In this document: positions 1-12,416 of the stretch, piece by piece
Layout: the number at the start of each line of letters is the position of its first letter
Numbering within the stretch: position 1 is the first letter of the stretch
Assembly (NCBI GenBank): GCA_037039925.1
Contig: JAXRKP010000851.1
Location: 5,001-69,000, forward strand
Reading direction: 5' to 3'
DNA length: 64,000 nt
From: Doris montereyensis
Lineage: Eukaryota > Mollusca > Gastropoda > Nudibranchia > Dorididae
The notes under the pieces: model-generated
What the model saw: the letters and a program-made list of their open reading frames with translations, nothing else
Databases searched by the model: none
What the model was told of the DNA's origin: nothing
Translations under genes and position numbers: made by a program

Positions 1-2094
1 TGTAAACTTAGTTAGCTGTAGTAGTAGTCTTTCAAAACACTGATGGATATATTTCTGTGATAAATGGGTTTGTGATTTTTAAATTGCAATTCACCCTGTT
101 CACCATATACCCTGATCTCAGGGTGATTTAAGAGGAAACAGCAAGACAGAAGAAATAGAACCTACCACTACCAGTAGAGCCGGCCAACTTCCTGCTGAGT
201 TCGTGAGGAAAGAAAATCATATTATGAAATAGCATGGATATAAGCTTTTCATCCCCTAATTCATTAATTTAACCAGAAAGCTGATAAGGACAATTTCCTA
301 TACACTAGGAGAGAATACAAAGAGCAATGACATTTATCTTTATTCACTTCATCACGTTAACAGGCCTCACATCCAGAAAGACAGACAAATTTAAATACAC
401 ATCGACAGTAAAAGCTGCAAACCGTGTAAGTGTAAGTCTAAAATTATTATCAACCACCTTTGTTTTCGCTTTTTACATTAGGAAGCCCCTATGCTTGATC
501 TCGGTACAATTCGTGACACAAGAACTATAGAAACCTGTATTATAATCATATGAGCAATCCGTGTATCCATATTGGGTCTAGTTTTTACACTTGCATACCA
601 TGTATGTCTGTGAAAATAGATTAAAATGCGCATCTTTTTCTTTGTTTTGCTCAAAACATCCAAAATTGATTTACACGGTTTGTTACTCTCATCGCTGATA
701 TGAACATAAATAAATGTATAAAGAAATAAAGATTCAACAATAAGAGTTAAAAGTTAGAATCAAAATTTTAATTCAAACTTGTCTCTCGCTCACAGTTTAA
801 TCACTTTAATAAATGAATACAAATAGCCAACAATATCATTATCCTGTAAAATAAGACAATCTGTCTGTAACATTCATAACTTCAAATAATTGTGACATGA
901 TTCAATGCAGCAACATTTATCTCAGGAGTCAAATGACACACACACATCTTGGAATAAATTTTATGATGAAACATTTATACTCATGGTCAAACGTTTCTTA
1001 AGCTAACACAAAGCAAATGATGTAATACCTTTAAATACAAGCTCATTTAAATCATCAGTCATGAAAAGCCTCTCCTGTAATCAGTAACATCCAAAACATC
1101 AATGAACCAAAAATGTTTTAAAATCAAAACGTCAATAAAACTATGTTTCCCACGTTGAAACTTTTCTGAAGAACACAGAACTTTTTATCACAAAAATAAG
1201 ATGATGGAAAACATAAATCCTGAACAGTGCCATTGATGTGCATGCTATCTCAAAATAACTTATTTATTTTAAAACAGATATGATTTTTACGTCCATACAA
1301 AAACGTATAAACGATGAAAAGGTCATCAACTTTTTGACATTTAAGAACTTCATTCATCAAAACATTGCTGGCTGCCTCTTGCAACAACTCAAAAGACATC
1401 ATATACAGCGTTTTATTATAATGGATCATAATAAACCTCTCAAACTTATGTACCAATATTTCATCTTTACACTTGTGAAACACATGAACAAAGCAAAATT
1501 GGTGTGTCTCTGACAATGTGAGGAAGACAATTCACCAACATACACTCGATGTGTGACACCAGCATTCACGTCAAAGCATGAGACAATGATTTGTTTTTTT
1601 ATGGCAGAAGGCATCTTTCAATTCTAGATTACAGACACTTTGCTTTTTAATCTGATACTACATCAAAATACTGCTTAGCGCTATTTGCTTTGCTAAGTTA
1701 TTAAAACAAAAATTTTTGTACACCACTACTACTACGAATAACAATAATAATAAAATAAATAACAACAGTAACATCAGGAAATTACCTAAAATATAAAAAA
1801 TAACTCAGTTAAAGAGTGAATTGATGACCATTTGAAAAAGATATACTTTTTCCTGACAGTATTAGTATCTTATCTACTTTCTCTCTCTCTCTCTCTTTAA
1901 ACACCAAGTAAAACAATCACATCAGTAAAAAAATCTACTAAAGCCAGAGTCAAAATGTAACTTTCGCCAACTACACTTTGCCTTAGGTCTACAGTCCCAG
2001 GTATGACAGGATGGTCAGGGTGAGAACATTTGCAGGTCACAGGTGCTACCAGTACAGATGTCTCTATGTCTGAATGAACAATTTATTCCATTTG
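1..2094. other. Flank downstream of TIM50 without recognised genes
   Basis: This is AT-rich sequence beyond the TIM50 stop codon. It should include the TIM50 3' untranslated region and intergenic DNA. The only structured item I recognise is the MITE copy at 406-692. The short open frames here have no family resemblance and no codon-level pattern I trust. A short CT run lies near 1878-1896. Confidence 0.6.
406..692. mobile_element. MITE copy 1, about 285 bp with terminal inverted repeats
   Basis: This block is homologous along its length to 49767-50045. Both share a run reading AGGAAGCCC, then AGAAACCTGT, CATATGAGCAATCC and GATTAAAATGCGCA in the same order. The ends are inverted relative to each other: the left end contains GCAAACCGTG and the right end CACGGTTTGTTACT. 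This copy is more diverged at the ends than copy 2. There is no coding capacity, which fits a non-autonomous DNA transposon. The superfamily is not assigned. Confidence 0.75.
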
Positions 2095-5000
2095 CTATGA
2101 TTTCCTGAAACTCGACAGCCAACTCTTCTTTTGATTCTCTTCAGCAGTGAGTTTCAGGCGAGCTTCTGCATCTTCCTGCATTTGAAATTGAAAAATGTTG
2201 AAAATGCTGAATATGATAATGAGACACTTTTAAAGAAGTTGTATCATATAGAGAGAAAAAGGGGATTTCCCTCTAACATACGATTAATTGTAAAGTATCT
2301 GAATCAATGCAAGCGGGATATAGAAATCTAATCCAATTATCTAATATAATTGATTTGCGACTTAGAAAACATACTGGTAGATTACTGTACTCAACATTAT
2401 GAGATTTACGTTTGAATCCTAGTTTTACTAGACCCAAGGTTGTCTCCAATGTAAATGGTTACAAGCTGTGGCTGGAAAGACATACCAGCATCATGTCCAG
2501 GGGTAGTCTTATATCACCTGCTCCACTTATTGCTACAGAGACTGGAATCAACTCTGGCTCTAAGGGCTTCATAGCCTTGAATGAACTTTCTGTCACTTTA
2601 AATATTGATCACTATATGACAATTCATGCTATACCTGAAGTTTCCGCTGATTTTCTCTGAAGGCAGTCAGTGGATCATCAAACTGACTATAATATTCAAG
2701 AACTGGACGAATGTCTTCAACACCACTGGTACCTATAGCTGTAGAGAGACAGAAGTGCAGATCAGCAGGGACAAAAAATGGAATCTGGAGAATTTGACAG
2801 TCATGGAAAAAAATTATGTGTTTGGTACAAATTTCTTATTTGAGCAAGAGAGGTCCCTTTTATTTACCTCACCAAACATCTTGTATGTTTATGTATGCAC
2901 AATTGGTGTTGTTTCTTCCTAGCAGTCTGTAAAACGATAGCCATGCGTCTAATTCTTATAACCCTCAACTCACCAATTTAGAAGATGGGATACCATTAGG
3001 TCGAAAATAAACACAATATAAATAACGAATTTCATGAGTGGGCATATGTCTGTGTATGTGTGATACATATATAGATAGAGAAAGATAGATAGGGAGGGGG
3101 GAGAGAGAGAGAGAGAGAACAGAACAAGAGAAATATTTTATAACAAAATTGACACACTTACAAATACATGACTATGTGATCTATACTAACTACTAACTGT
3201 GAACAGAAAACCACAAAAAACAAAAACAAATATAATAATTACTTTTTGAGAAAGTGGGCAAGATCTATCAATACACGATCTCCATCTTCACCGCCCACTT
3301 CTTCAACACAAGGGAGTTATCGGGTTGGAGTTTCACAGAATCTTTGTTGCAGTCCAGCATGATCACCTTGGAGAGGTCACGATTCAGGCAAGATAGATCC
3401 TGTATTGTGTTAACACAAATATTAACATTCAATCATTATGGATTTTTCAAAGCGGAATAAAGCTATTATTAGATACTATGTATCATGATGGAAGTACCAA
3501 GTATTCATCCCACTCAAAATCAAGAATGATCTTTCTATCAGTATCAACTGATCATTATTCAACGGCATTGAATGTTTCTTCAAAGGTCTTAGTCTTGTGA
3601 TGTGATATGGGCATGGAATAATTGAGCTCAGAGGCAACTCATGGCATGGCGACCATCATGGTAACTCCAAGCCTCAGTTGGCCAAACTTACAAGTTTCTC
3701 ACTGCTGTTTTCTGAGTCAAAAGTAAAAGGCCCGAACAAGCATTCAATTTTGGCTACGGTAGTCAAAGTAAGTAGAGGGACCTTACGCTGAGACCTCTTA
3801 CCAGATCTAGTCTGTGATTTATCTACCTTGTACTGTTTCTCACCTGCAGACAGGCAGTTGGTACCATTTCTTTCTCACCTCACCAACAAGGATGACTACC
3901 AACATTTCAATCCTTTATTTGCCTTTATTTCGGCCATTTGTATGTGTTTGCTTGAAAATCCTAGGACCCTTCAACAATAGAAATTATTAATGATCTCCAT
4001 CTTCACCGCCCCACTTCTTCAACACAAGGAGTAATCTCAAGTGCCATAAAAATTGTTGAAGGGTCCTAGCATTAGCAATTATCAATCCCTAACATGGTAC
4101 ATTTGGTATCACTCATTTTTCCATACATCTTGAAATAGATACTCTCACATGTGGACTAATGATTTTATGATGACCAAGAAAGCATCAAATAAAACTGATT
4201 TAAAATTTCATTTTTAACTACTAAACTAGACATAGTCAACATGACTCTAGCAGAGAAAATCAATCATTTGAAATGGTTTGAAAATGTTAGCTTCATGAGC
4301 AGAATGGAGACAGTCAAACAAAAATTGTTTGCAAAGTTGTATATACGAAGGCTTCTGGAATCAAAATAGCAAAAAATCAATCATTTAAAATGGTTTGAAA
4401 ATAAGAACTGGACACCACTCAGAAATGATGATTCTGACTTGTAATGATCTTAAGATTGGTCTTAACCAGTTGTAATGATCTTCAGATGTATTGGTCTTAA
4501 CCAGTTGTAATGACTTCAATACATCCGTCGTGACGATTGAGGTGAAGTCAAATTTCTCCCCTGTCCTCTACAGTCTTAATAAAAAGTCAACATATGTATT
4601 AATTTTTTTTCCATGATGAAGTTTAACCTGATGATTGGTTAAAAATAATATGCCAAATAATTCTAACGATCTAAGTAATGTACAAGTGCATTAGCATTTG
4701 TATACTAGGCCGATACTTGTGCTTGCTTTGTATTATTACTCTACTATAAGCTAAATGATGTAGGTGTACACACACGACTGAACATGAGAGGGTGGGTGGG
4801 GTGAAAATTTGTAGTCGAACGGTTGTATTGAACTATGGAAGTAGTAATCTTTTTTCTGCACCCCAAGGACATCACTACAAGTGTAGTCGACTGTAGTTGA
4901 TTAAGCTTTCAACCAATAAGGTCATGTTATTATACTTAACCACCTCAAACTTCAGTGGTGTTGGTGGCTGAGCAGTTAGGCTGCCAGACTGGGGATTATG

Positions 5001-8000
5001 AGGTCCAGAGTTTGAATCCTAGCCAGGTCTGCCATTGTGTTCCTTAGGAAAGACACTTAATGCGCATTTACCCCACTCTACCTAGGTGGAAATGGGTACA
5101 AACACTAGCTTGGGAGTAAAAACCGGCATCAGACTAGCGTCCTGTCCAGGAGGTGATTATTGTTACCTGTTCCGCTTCACACTGTAGAAACCAGGATAAG
5201 CTCCAGCTCAATGGGCCTTAGAAGGACTTGAAGGAACTGTACTGTACTTCACACTTCAGCCTTCAATCTTTAAAGCTTTACGTAACCTTAAAACCATAAT
5301 CTCATATGCCTACCTTCACATGGTGGCCATCCACGTAGCGTGTTGCATCTCTATAAAGTCTGTACATAATGTAACCCTGAGGGTCCATGTGATTTACCAA
5401 CGGATCTGCTGTCTGAAATGGAAATTAAAAGAATTAAAAACCTATTCTAAAGTCTGAACAACAAAACATTATCTCTAAAGAGACAGTCCTCTGTATATCT
5501 TATACTGTCATAAACAATAGAATGGTAGAGAATAGCCCCAAACAGTGCCAAAGGGAGATAACTCAAGTAAATATATTTTTTTAATGCAACAAAAAACAAA
5601 AAGGAACCACGGAGCAAGTTTGAAGCCTAGGCGTTCAATATCCAATCTCAGCACTAGTGTCCACACAACAAAACATAGATAAGACATCAAGATACAAATA
5701 ACTCTCATGTGGCAGGTAAATTTAAAGATATCACAAATTCTATTCATACAGAGCACATTCACTCTCGGGCAGCTTCCAATGCTATGAATATGCATTTAAT
5801 ATGTAAGCTAAATTGATATACACAGATAAAGCTGAACTAATGAACAAAAGAAGCAGGTATATTAAATTTACATAAGTCAATGTACAAATACAAACAACGA
5901 TTATTAGGGATTCTCTTGCCGTTTTATGTAAAACTCTTGATTACTTTATAGTATCACAAGAAACAAAGGATGCCATTTAGGTTACAAATACTCTTTGCAA
6001 AATCAGTACAGACGTTGTGATGCACATGTTTAAAAGTTCTCTCACGCAAATTACAAATTCTTAATTATGTAACATTCCTACATCAACAACCTTGTCATCA
6101 GGAAACTTTTATATAATGGAATTTTGTAGGTAAAGGGGTGACAGTGACACTGTTATTTTTTTCTTTTAAACATTTCAGTCAAAGCTATAATTCTCACCAT
6201 TCCAGCTTCTGAAGAATATATCACAACTTCAAACAAAGGATATCCTACTTGACTCAGGAAATATTCTATGCCAGGTCTCTTCTTAAACGCCACCCTGTGC
6301 CATACTGCATATGAAAGGAAAACAAAAGTAATAATTCAGAGAAGGGATTCAGAAGAATCAAATATGAATTTATGTTGCACAAACCATCACTTTGAAATTG
6401 GATTATGCAGTTATATAATATATAACATTTTAATGTTATAATTCAAGTCATACAATATATGAAATGTAGGTATTACACATCCAGTCATAGAATAATGTAT
6501 AAAATGTCAATATTATAATTGTCATTCAAATACAGCTTATAAATAATAATATATCATATTTTCTCTATTAGTGCTGCTCTTTCTTATAAGTTTATCCCTG
6601 CCCTTTACCCCATCCAAACTGGCAAGCCCTCCACCTCTGCCTTCTTCAAAACCTTACTGTGCCCACAAGTTCATGTTCTGACACTACTATTATGTCATGT
6701 CAGCTCTCACACACTTGGCATGAGATTACACTTTACAGAGTCAAGTAACACAGCACTGTCAATGTTTTTGCTTTTAATTTAGAAAATAAATAAATGAGCA
6801 TACATGTAGAGTTACACATTTTTAAAATCATCATTACACATTTAAATACACATTGTCGAGGCTACTGGGGGAACGAACTGTCAGTGAATATGACTGCTAG
6901 TCATGACTGGATTTGTGCGAAAGACCTTGCTAATGAAACTCCTTTTTATAGGGAGCGTAGTTAGTTCGATTGGTAGCACGCTTTCTTTTCATGGCGAGGT
7001 GGTGGGTGCCGACGCAGAGGTCGCGGGTTTGATCCCCATGGTGGCCTGGATTTTTTCTGTCTATTCCTTATATTTGTCTCGTCTTTGTTCCTATGGGGCT
7101 TTTATATTATCTTGTGTCATTACATTAACTTCCGACATGCCCCTTGCCTCACTGCTTGTCTTTATCTACGTCAGATTACTTCAGAGGCATACTATATATT
7201 GTAATGTATTTATTTGTCAATATACAATGGTTGTTTAAATAATACTAGGTTTAGATCTAGAGAAAATTGTAGTCGAGGCTACTGGGGAACGAACTGTCAA
7301 TGAATATGACTGCTAGTCATGACTGGATTCGTGCGAAAGACCTTGCTAATAAAACTCCTTTTTATAGGGAGCATAGTAAGCTCGTCTTTGTTCCTATGGG
7401 GCTTTCATATTATCTTGTGTCATTACATTAACATTTTTAAAATATGAAGGATAGTTTTGATGAATTGCAAGTGAGATCTCGGTCTTGCAAACTGGCCTAC
7501 ACTTTATGGGTGCAATAACTGACTAGCATCCTATGACATAATGCCTTACTAGTAATCAACACAGATCACATGATATCTCATACTGGTTATCGCGACAAAT
7601 CTTGCTAGTCTAAACACTATAGTCTTAGTTTTAACTTCAAAAACAGTTTTCTTCCATATTCACGTCCCAAGCCCTACTTTCAGAGAAATTATGGTGCGTT
7701 AACTCTTTGTCTAGAGCTTACCGTCCAGTCAGGGTGTAGCAAAACACCAGTCATTTCCAGTACCAATGTAAATGGAGGTTGCATGTAGGGATACGCCAGA
7801 GGATCCGGAAGGAGCTTCTCTCTGGATGGGTCTTGGATTTTCTTTGGGAACAAAAGTATGAGGTTTTGTTTCACTGAAATTTACCCCATCCATTACATGC
7901 GGTGATGAAAGGCAAAAGCAAGATATAAGACAAGTAGAAAAAGGAAAGAAAAAAAGGAGAACCTACCAGCAGTGCCTGCCAAAGAGTTGATGAAAAACAT

Positions 8001-10157
8001 GATCTCTTAAAATAAAAGTTAATAGTTGGCAAGATTTAATTTAAATCATCCCTTTATTATATGACACAAAACAAGGTAATAATCCTTTCCTTTTTCTCTG
8101 CGATTAGTTTTTGTATAATGTATTAATTTACATAAATACAAGAATCGTATTGGTATGTATGCAAGTGGGTTTCAGTTATATAAATGCAAATTAAAAAATA
8201 GATGAAATGAGACAGTACGGTTATACAAATTGTCAAAGAAACAAAATTGAGACACTAAGCACAAACACACCCACACACGAACATAAATTTCCAATCTTTA
8301 CCTTTTTAAAAATGTTCATCTCCTTCCACGTTCTTTTCATGTGCGCAATAGGAGCAGACACTGCAAAGGAAGATAATCAGAGGCACATGTACATGAACAA
8401 GATATGAAATTTAACCCTCTCAACAGCAGTGCGCCCGTAGCCGACCAAAATGGGTGAAGATATCTAAATAATCGCCAACGCATTTGCAAAACAATGTAAT
8501 TAGTCAAACGTATTCCACCTAGAATTATTGCCATAGGCCTGTCGACTTGTTTGATCTTTTAGATTGTCTGAGAAGAGAGCATGTCTTGGGCAGTCTGACA
8601 AATCACAAACCCGTATTTGGATTCAAATGGCCCTGGAGGAGGGCAAACCAGCAAAGCGAGACACACTGTGTCTTGCAAATGTTAGTGAATAGTTGACACC
8701 TTTTTGGGAACTAAATAATCTCTAATACAAAATCCTGAAATTCGTCACATCAAGTCTAAAGAAGAAATAAATCAACCCTTCCTTTGAACAGAATAACTCC
8801 AGTCCAAGTCCCATCAAAATCGGATAAGAAATAAGAACTTCATAGCAAAAATATTGATTAGGTCCGATTTTATCAATTTTGTAAAACTCAAATTGCTATT
8901 TCTTTGTCAATTTCGAAGCTATTGTTTATCATTCTTCTTCACTTTTCAATTTGAGATTCATAAATGCATTCCCACTTTTATGCTTTTTAGTCTTTAAAAA
9001 CATGTTTTTCCAGCTAGCTAATGTATTCTAGCAGCAGTCCATTGTGCAGCAGTGACTTTCCACAGTCAGAGTGAAATGCAATCTTCTGAGTCATATTATT
9101 TCGGGGGCTGAAAAACATGAACCAATCAGAGTCACGACTAGACACTAAGATCTCCAAACAGAACAAAAATTTTGGGAGTCTAGAGAACAGGCCAATGACC
9201 ATAGACTGGGGTGGAGTTCTTGAAACATAATATGCCAGTATGTTATAAACTTTAAAAGAAAGATGTCAATAAGTGTGCAAGAATTAGGTGGAGCCAAATT
9301 TTGCTTATGGACAAATAAATTGTTGTCGAGAGGGTTGAACAAGAAAGTTTTACATTAATGTATGCTAGTGGTTATGTTTGATGATAAGAAACAATTGAAC
9401 AAGCAAAAACTTAAATTTTATGAGACTATTTCTGACAAAACATAATAAAGAGTCCAATCTTCTAGTCGCACAAACTGGGGGAAAAAACCTCACAAGGGAA
9501 ACTTACATTTGGTGTATTCATCTTCAATCTGAAAGTGATAAGAGAAAAGAAATATTAGTCATTTCATAAGCAACATGATAAAAAATAATACTAATAAAGA
9601 ACAATAAAGCAAGTTCTACAAAATGAGGTTTACATAAAACAAAGAAATTTTTTAAGTCGTTACTGAAGCCTTCAAAGTTTGAATACTATGGAAAGAACAT
9701 TTTTTTAAAATGCTTACAAATTAAAGAAAAATAAATGACAAAATGCAACTGTTCCATAAGTCATGCATGCTTTTGGAAACAAAGGATAAAAAGAGCAAAG
9801 CATGGGTATCTTCCAGGCTTCTAATTTAAACATTTAAATAGACTTTCACAATAAAATAAGAAGCTATTTGCTATGTTCTCAGTGTCCATTGATTTGAACA
9901 GGTTATAAAAGGTTTGCTTTATTTTCTTTCTTGCAACTTAAATAGTGAAAAGACAATTAAATTAATCTGTCCACACCTCTTTACAATGTGAATAGTCTTG
10001 AAGCCTGATCATTGCAAACATATGGCTCCACTATTTTATGAAACATTTATAATGCAATTATAAATAGACTGCTCATGCTAGAATCTAACAAATAGAAAAT
10101 TAAATGAATAGCAGTAAATACTGACCTCATTTCCATCAGGATCAAGCTGTGGAGCAC
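2095..10157 (-). CDS. TIMM50: TIM50, mitochondrial inner-membrane import translocase subunit (partial at the 5' end)
   Basis: TIM50 is the TIM23-complex receptor that takes presequence proteins from the TOM complex; it is anchored in the inner membrane with an FCP1/CTD-phosphatase-like domain in the intermembrane space. Nine exons are visible, 5' to 3' on the minus strand: 10126-10157, 9507-9528, 8302-8360, 7722-7841, 6198-6304, 5314-5412, 3243-3399, 2635-2738, 2095-2175. Diagnostic stretches are [57 protein letters not shown] and [20 protein letters not shown]. The stop codon is at 2095-2097. As in other animal TIM50s, the phosphatase DxDx motif is replaced ([11 protein letters not shown]). 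Exons for the presequence and transmembrane helix were not found. Single-base breaks occur near 6285 (T run), 3294 (G run) and 3243 (A run). Correcting each restores exon phase, so sequencing error is more likely than decay. Confidence 0.93.
3961..4069. repeat. Hairpin with 18 bp perfect arms enclosing a copy of a TIM50 exon piece
   Basis: Positions 3961-3978 (CTAGGACCCTTCAACAAT) and 4052-4069 are exact reverse complements. Between them, 3991-4032 is a near-identical copy, in the same orientation, of TIM50 exon sequence found at about 3276-3318. The copy carries CCCC where the exon now has CCC, which is the base needed for the conserved LKKWGG reading. It lies in the TIM50 intron just upstream, in transcription order, of the exon it duplicates. 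Confidence 0.8.
4439..4517. repeat. Short tandem repeat, about 31-35 bp unit
   Basis: Two units beginning TTGTAATGATCTT and ending TTGGTCTTAACCAG lie at 4439-4469 and 4470-4504, followed by a third partial unit. They lie in a TIM50 intron. Nearby, a 27-base phrase containing CAATCATTTGAAATGG at about 4261 recurs at about 4375. Confidence 0.75.
4955..5250 (+). mobile_element. tRNA-derived SINE, copy 1
   Basis: The head resembles a tRNA: a box-A-like TGGCTGAGCAGTTAGG and a box-B-like GTTTGAATCC lie about 45 bases apart. A body shared with copies at 34942-35235 and 41410-41697 follows: TGTGTTCCTTAGGAAAGACA, ACTAGCTTGGGAGTAAA, AGACTAGCGTCCTGTCCAGG and AGCTCCAGCTC. The three copies are mutually diverged and lie in introns of two genes. 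Confidence 0.88.
6855..7433 (+). repeat. Two direct copies of a repeat, the first with an internal tRNA-like segment
   Basis: A unit starting GTCGAGGCTACTGGGG and running through GCGAAAGACCTTGCTAAT occurs at 6855-7140 and again at 7272-7433. Copy 1 carries about 115 extra bases with a box-A-like TTCGATTGGTAGCACG (about 6964) and a box-B-like GGTTTGATCCC (7026-7036). Copy 2 lacks exactly this block and joins the two flanks directly. The block could be a tRNA-derived SINE head inside a larger element, or an internal deletion in copy 2. The long open frame across copy 1 is not a gene. Confidence 0.75.
8415..9334. mobile_element. TTAA-type MITE in a TIM50 intron
   Basis: The left end CCCTCTCAACAGC (8415-8427) is preceded by TTAA (8411-8414). 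The right end reads, in reverse complement, CCCTCTCGACAAC (9322-9334) and is followed by TTGA, one base from TTAA. Short inverted ends beginning CCC and a TTAA target site are the hallmarks of piggyBac-type elements. The 920 bp interior has no recognisable transposase, so it is a non-autonomous copy. It lies between the TIM50 exons at 8302-8360 and 9507-9528. Confidence 0.6.
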
Positions 10158-11221
10158 CTAGAAACGAAAAAGAGTAAAGGCAAATTGTTTTAAAATTCTA
10201 AATAAAAAAAGAAAGCATAAATAAAAATATATGTGTATGATGTAATTACATTATAATATGCCTAGGCCTATATACAGTGGACACCTGATATGTTGACATC
10301 GACAGAACCAGACATAACATGTCAAGTAAAAGAAAGTAAAGACAAAAGGGCAAATATTATGATTTGAAGGACGGACCCCGCTTAGCATATAATGATGTCA
10401 TAGGGAAAGACAGAGGACAATTGACGCTGCCTGCTACGACACATGAGTCAAAGTTCAGTCTGACAGGTGATGTCAAGAGGGCCATTCCCCATTACCTGCT
10501 GATGTGAAAGTGAGTGTGTAAGAGTGTCATTATTGATTCAACAGCTTGTGACCTAATAATAGGCCTACAGGAAGTACTTTTTAAGGGAGAGGGGTGAAGA
10601 AATTGGGGGTGTCAACATAAAAGGTGGGAAGGAAATATGTATACATTAGATGGAAAAGAAAAAAAAGGGACTTGAAAATTATTTTGACTAAAGAAAAGTG
10701 TTGGCTGAAAGGATGTCGAAGTAAGTAATGCCCACTTTATGTATTATAAAACAAACACGTATATATCATTATTATATATATATTATATATTTAAATAAAC
10801 ATATAAAAAATATGTATCACAAAATACTTGCTGCTATGAAAACAACCTCTCACAGATGGAAGGAGTTCTGTAGTCAGGCACAATATCTAAACTTCTCCAG
10901 TGAGCGAAATTCAATGGTAAGTGAACATTACATAATTTAAACCATCTTTAGATGTCATGGAATCAAATTTCCATTGAAGCAGTAAAACGTTTTTTTTAAC
11001 ACAATAAATAGTCCATCTAGAACTAGCCAATTGAGTCTACAAACTCTATCACTCAGCGCCGTTTGATAGACATGGGCAGGATTCGTTTACACATTACTCG
11101 TTGATACCAACTACCGTCTTCTCTTGTATCACGTTATTCGAGTACTCGCTTTGACTAATACAACAAAACCTCCTCACATATATACACGACTGGGAATTCA
11201 TATGCACAGTGAGCCTTGGTC
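10158..11221. other. Gene-poor stretch upstream of the recognised TIM50 exons
   Basis: The missing 5' exons and promoter of TIM50 should lie here or beyond the LINE. I could not identify a mitochondrial presequence or transmembrane segment. A pogo-like end (CAGTGGACACCTGATATG) is near 10276. A stretch at about 10850-10919 is bounded by AG and GTAAGT on the plus strand but has no recognisable protein. Positions 11098-11190 recur at 19505-19590. Confidence 0.4.
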
Positions 11222-11259
11222 GGGCAGTGGACAGGTAAGCACCTGTACGGGGAGTAGAT

Positions 11260-11410
11260 GATCCCGCCCTCCACGAGTCTCCTGCTGCCTTGCAGGCAGA
11301 TCTTGGCTGACCAAAGGCTAAGGAGTTAACCCTGACAGAAAATAACCTGCTACCTTGCAGGCTGGTCTTGAATGACTAAAGGCTAAGGGAGTAACCCTGA
11401 CAGAAAAGAA
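11260..11410 (+). repeat. 5' monomers of LINE copy A (two units)
   Basis: Two units of roughly 65-75 bp, each with CTGCC/CTACCTTGCAGGC, then TCTTG, CAAAGGCTAAGG or TAAAGGCTAAGG, and TAACCCTGACAGAAAA. LINE copy B carries three such units at about 23845-24035, showing that monomer number varies between copies of this family. Confidence 0.8.
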
Positions 11411-11523
11411 CAAGGCCTGGTAGGGGGCCTCAAGGTGGCAGCCCTACCATCTACCTAGGGTACTGTGGGCTTCTTATCCAAAACAATCTGATTCAAAGTA
11501 ATATATACAATGATATACCCGGC

Positions 11524-12416
11524 TTGAACTTTCAAAGACAACTCTGGAAAAGAAAACGGACTATGATTTTTGGAACATGGAATGTTAGGGCAATTAATGG
11601 AAAGGAGTTAGAATTAGCTGAAAAAATGGAAAAATTCAAAGTAGACATTTTGGCTATTACAGAAACAAAGAAGAAAGGACAAGGAATAGAAAATGTAGGA
11701 CCAAATCAGACTTTAATCTTCTCAGGAGTAGATGTCAAAGATAGAGCTAGAGCAGGAGTAGGCCTCCTAATGCATAAAAGGCAAGAAATGCTACTAGAAA
11801 GTTGGAAATTTGTAAGCCCACGGCTATTACTATTAGAGGTAAATATTTAACCAAAAGGAAAAGAAATTAAATTATTAATAGCTTATGGACCAAACGAAGA
11901 TGCCACCCAAGAAGAAAAAGATATCTTTGAAAATGATTTACAAATAGCTGCAGAGAATCTCAAACCCAAACAGGAATTAATGGTTTTAGAAAATATAAAC
12001 GCTAGAGTAGGCAACAATGTAGAAACATTAGGAGGAGTAATAGGTAAAGAAGGAGAGACAACAACTTCTCCAAATGAGAGAGACTAATAGATTTTTGCCT
12101 AAAGAATAACATGAAAATAGCTAACACATTTTTTCCTCATAAAGATATCCACAAATATACAAGAGTAAATGAAGACAGATGTGAAAAGTCAATCATAGAC
12201 TACATAATAGTTAGCAGTTCTCTATTTTACAGTACAATGGATGCTAGAGTAAGCAGAGGAGCTGAAATATTTAGTGATCATCACCTAGTGATAGCCAAAA
12301 TGAGATTATTAACTGAAGAAAACAAACAGAAAAGGAAAGAGAAGAAAGCTACTAAACTCAAAATAGAAGAACTAAATAAACCAATAGTAAAACAGATATA
12401 TACCAATCCAGGATAA
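11524..12416 (+). pseudogene. LINE copy A endonuclease region
   Basis: Starting at the MNFQRQLWKR reading (11524), an APE/exonuclease-phosphatase fold protein is recognisable: TWNVRAINGKELE, DILAITETKK, GVGLLM, IAYGPNEDATQEEKD, NARVGNN and SDHHLV. An in-frame TAA at 11848-11850 interrupts it. The usual GDxN motif before the ARVG reads LENIN, a probable loss of a catalytic acid. A further stop lies near 12084. Translation resumes at about 12111 (MKIANTFFPHKDIHKYTRV) through the SDHH motif. Confidence 0.9.

Noticed and set aside
6903..7238. 111-codon open frame with hydrophobic stretches
   Set aside because: It runs through the tRNA-like repeat and its flank; no family, and the second copy of the repeat does not keep the frame.
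10850..10919. Possible plus-strand exon bounded by AG and GTAAGT
   Set aside because: No recognisable protein, no partner exons, and it lies antisense to the TIM50 5' side.
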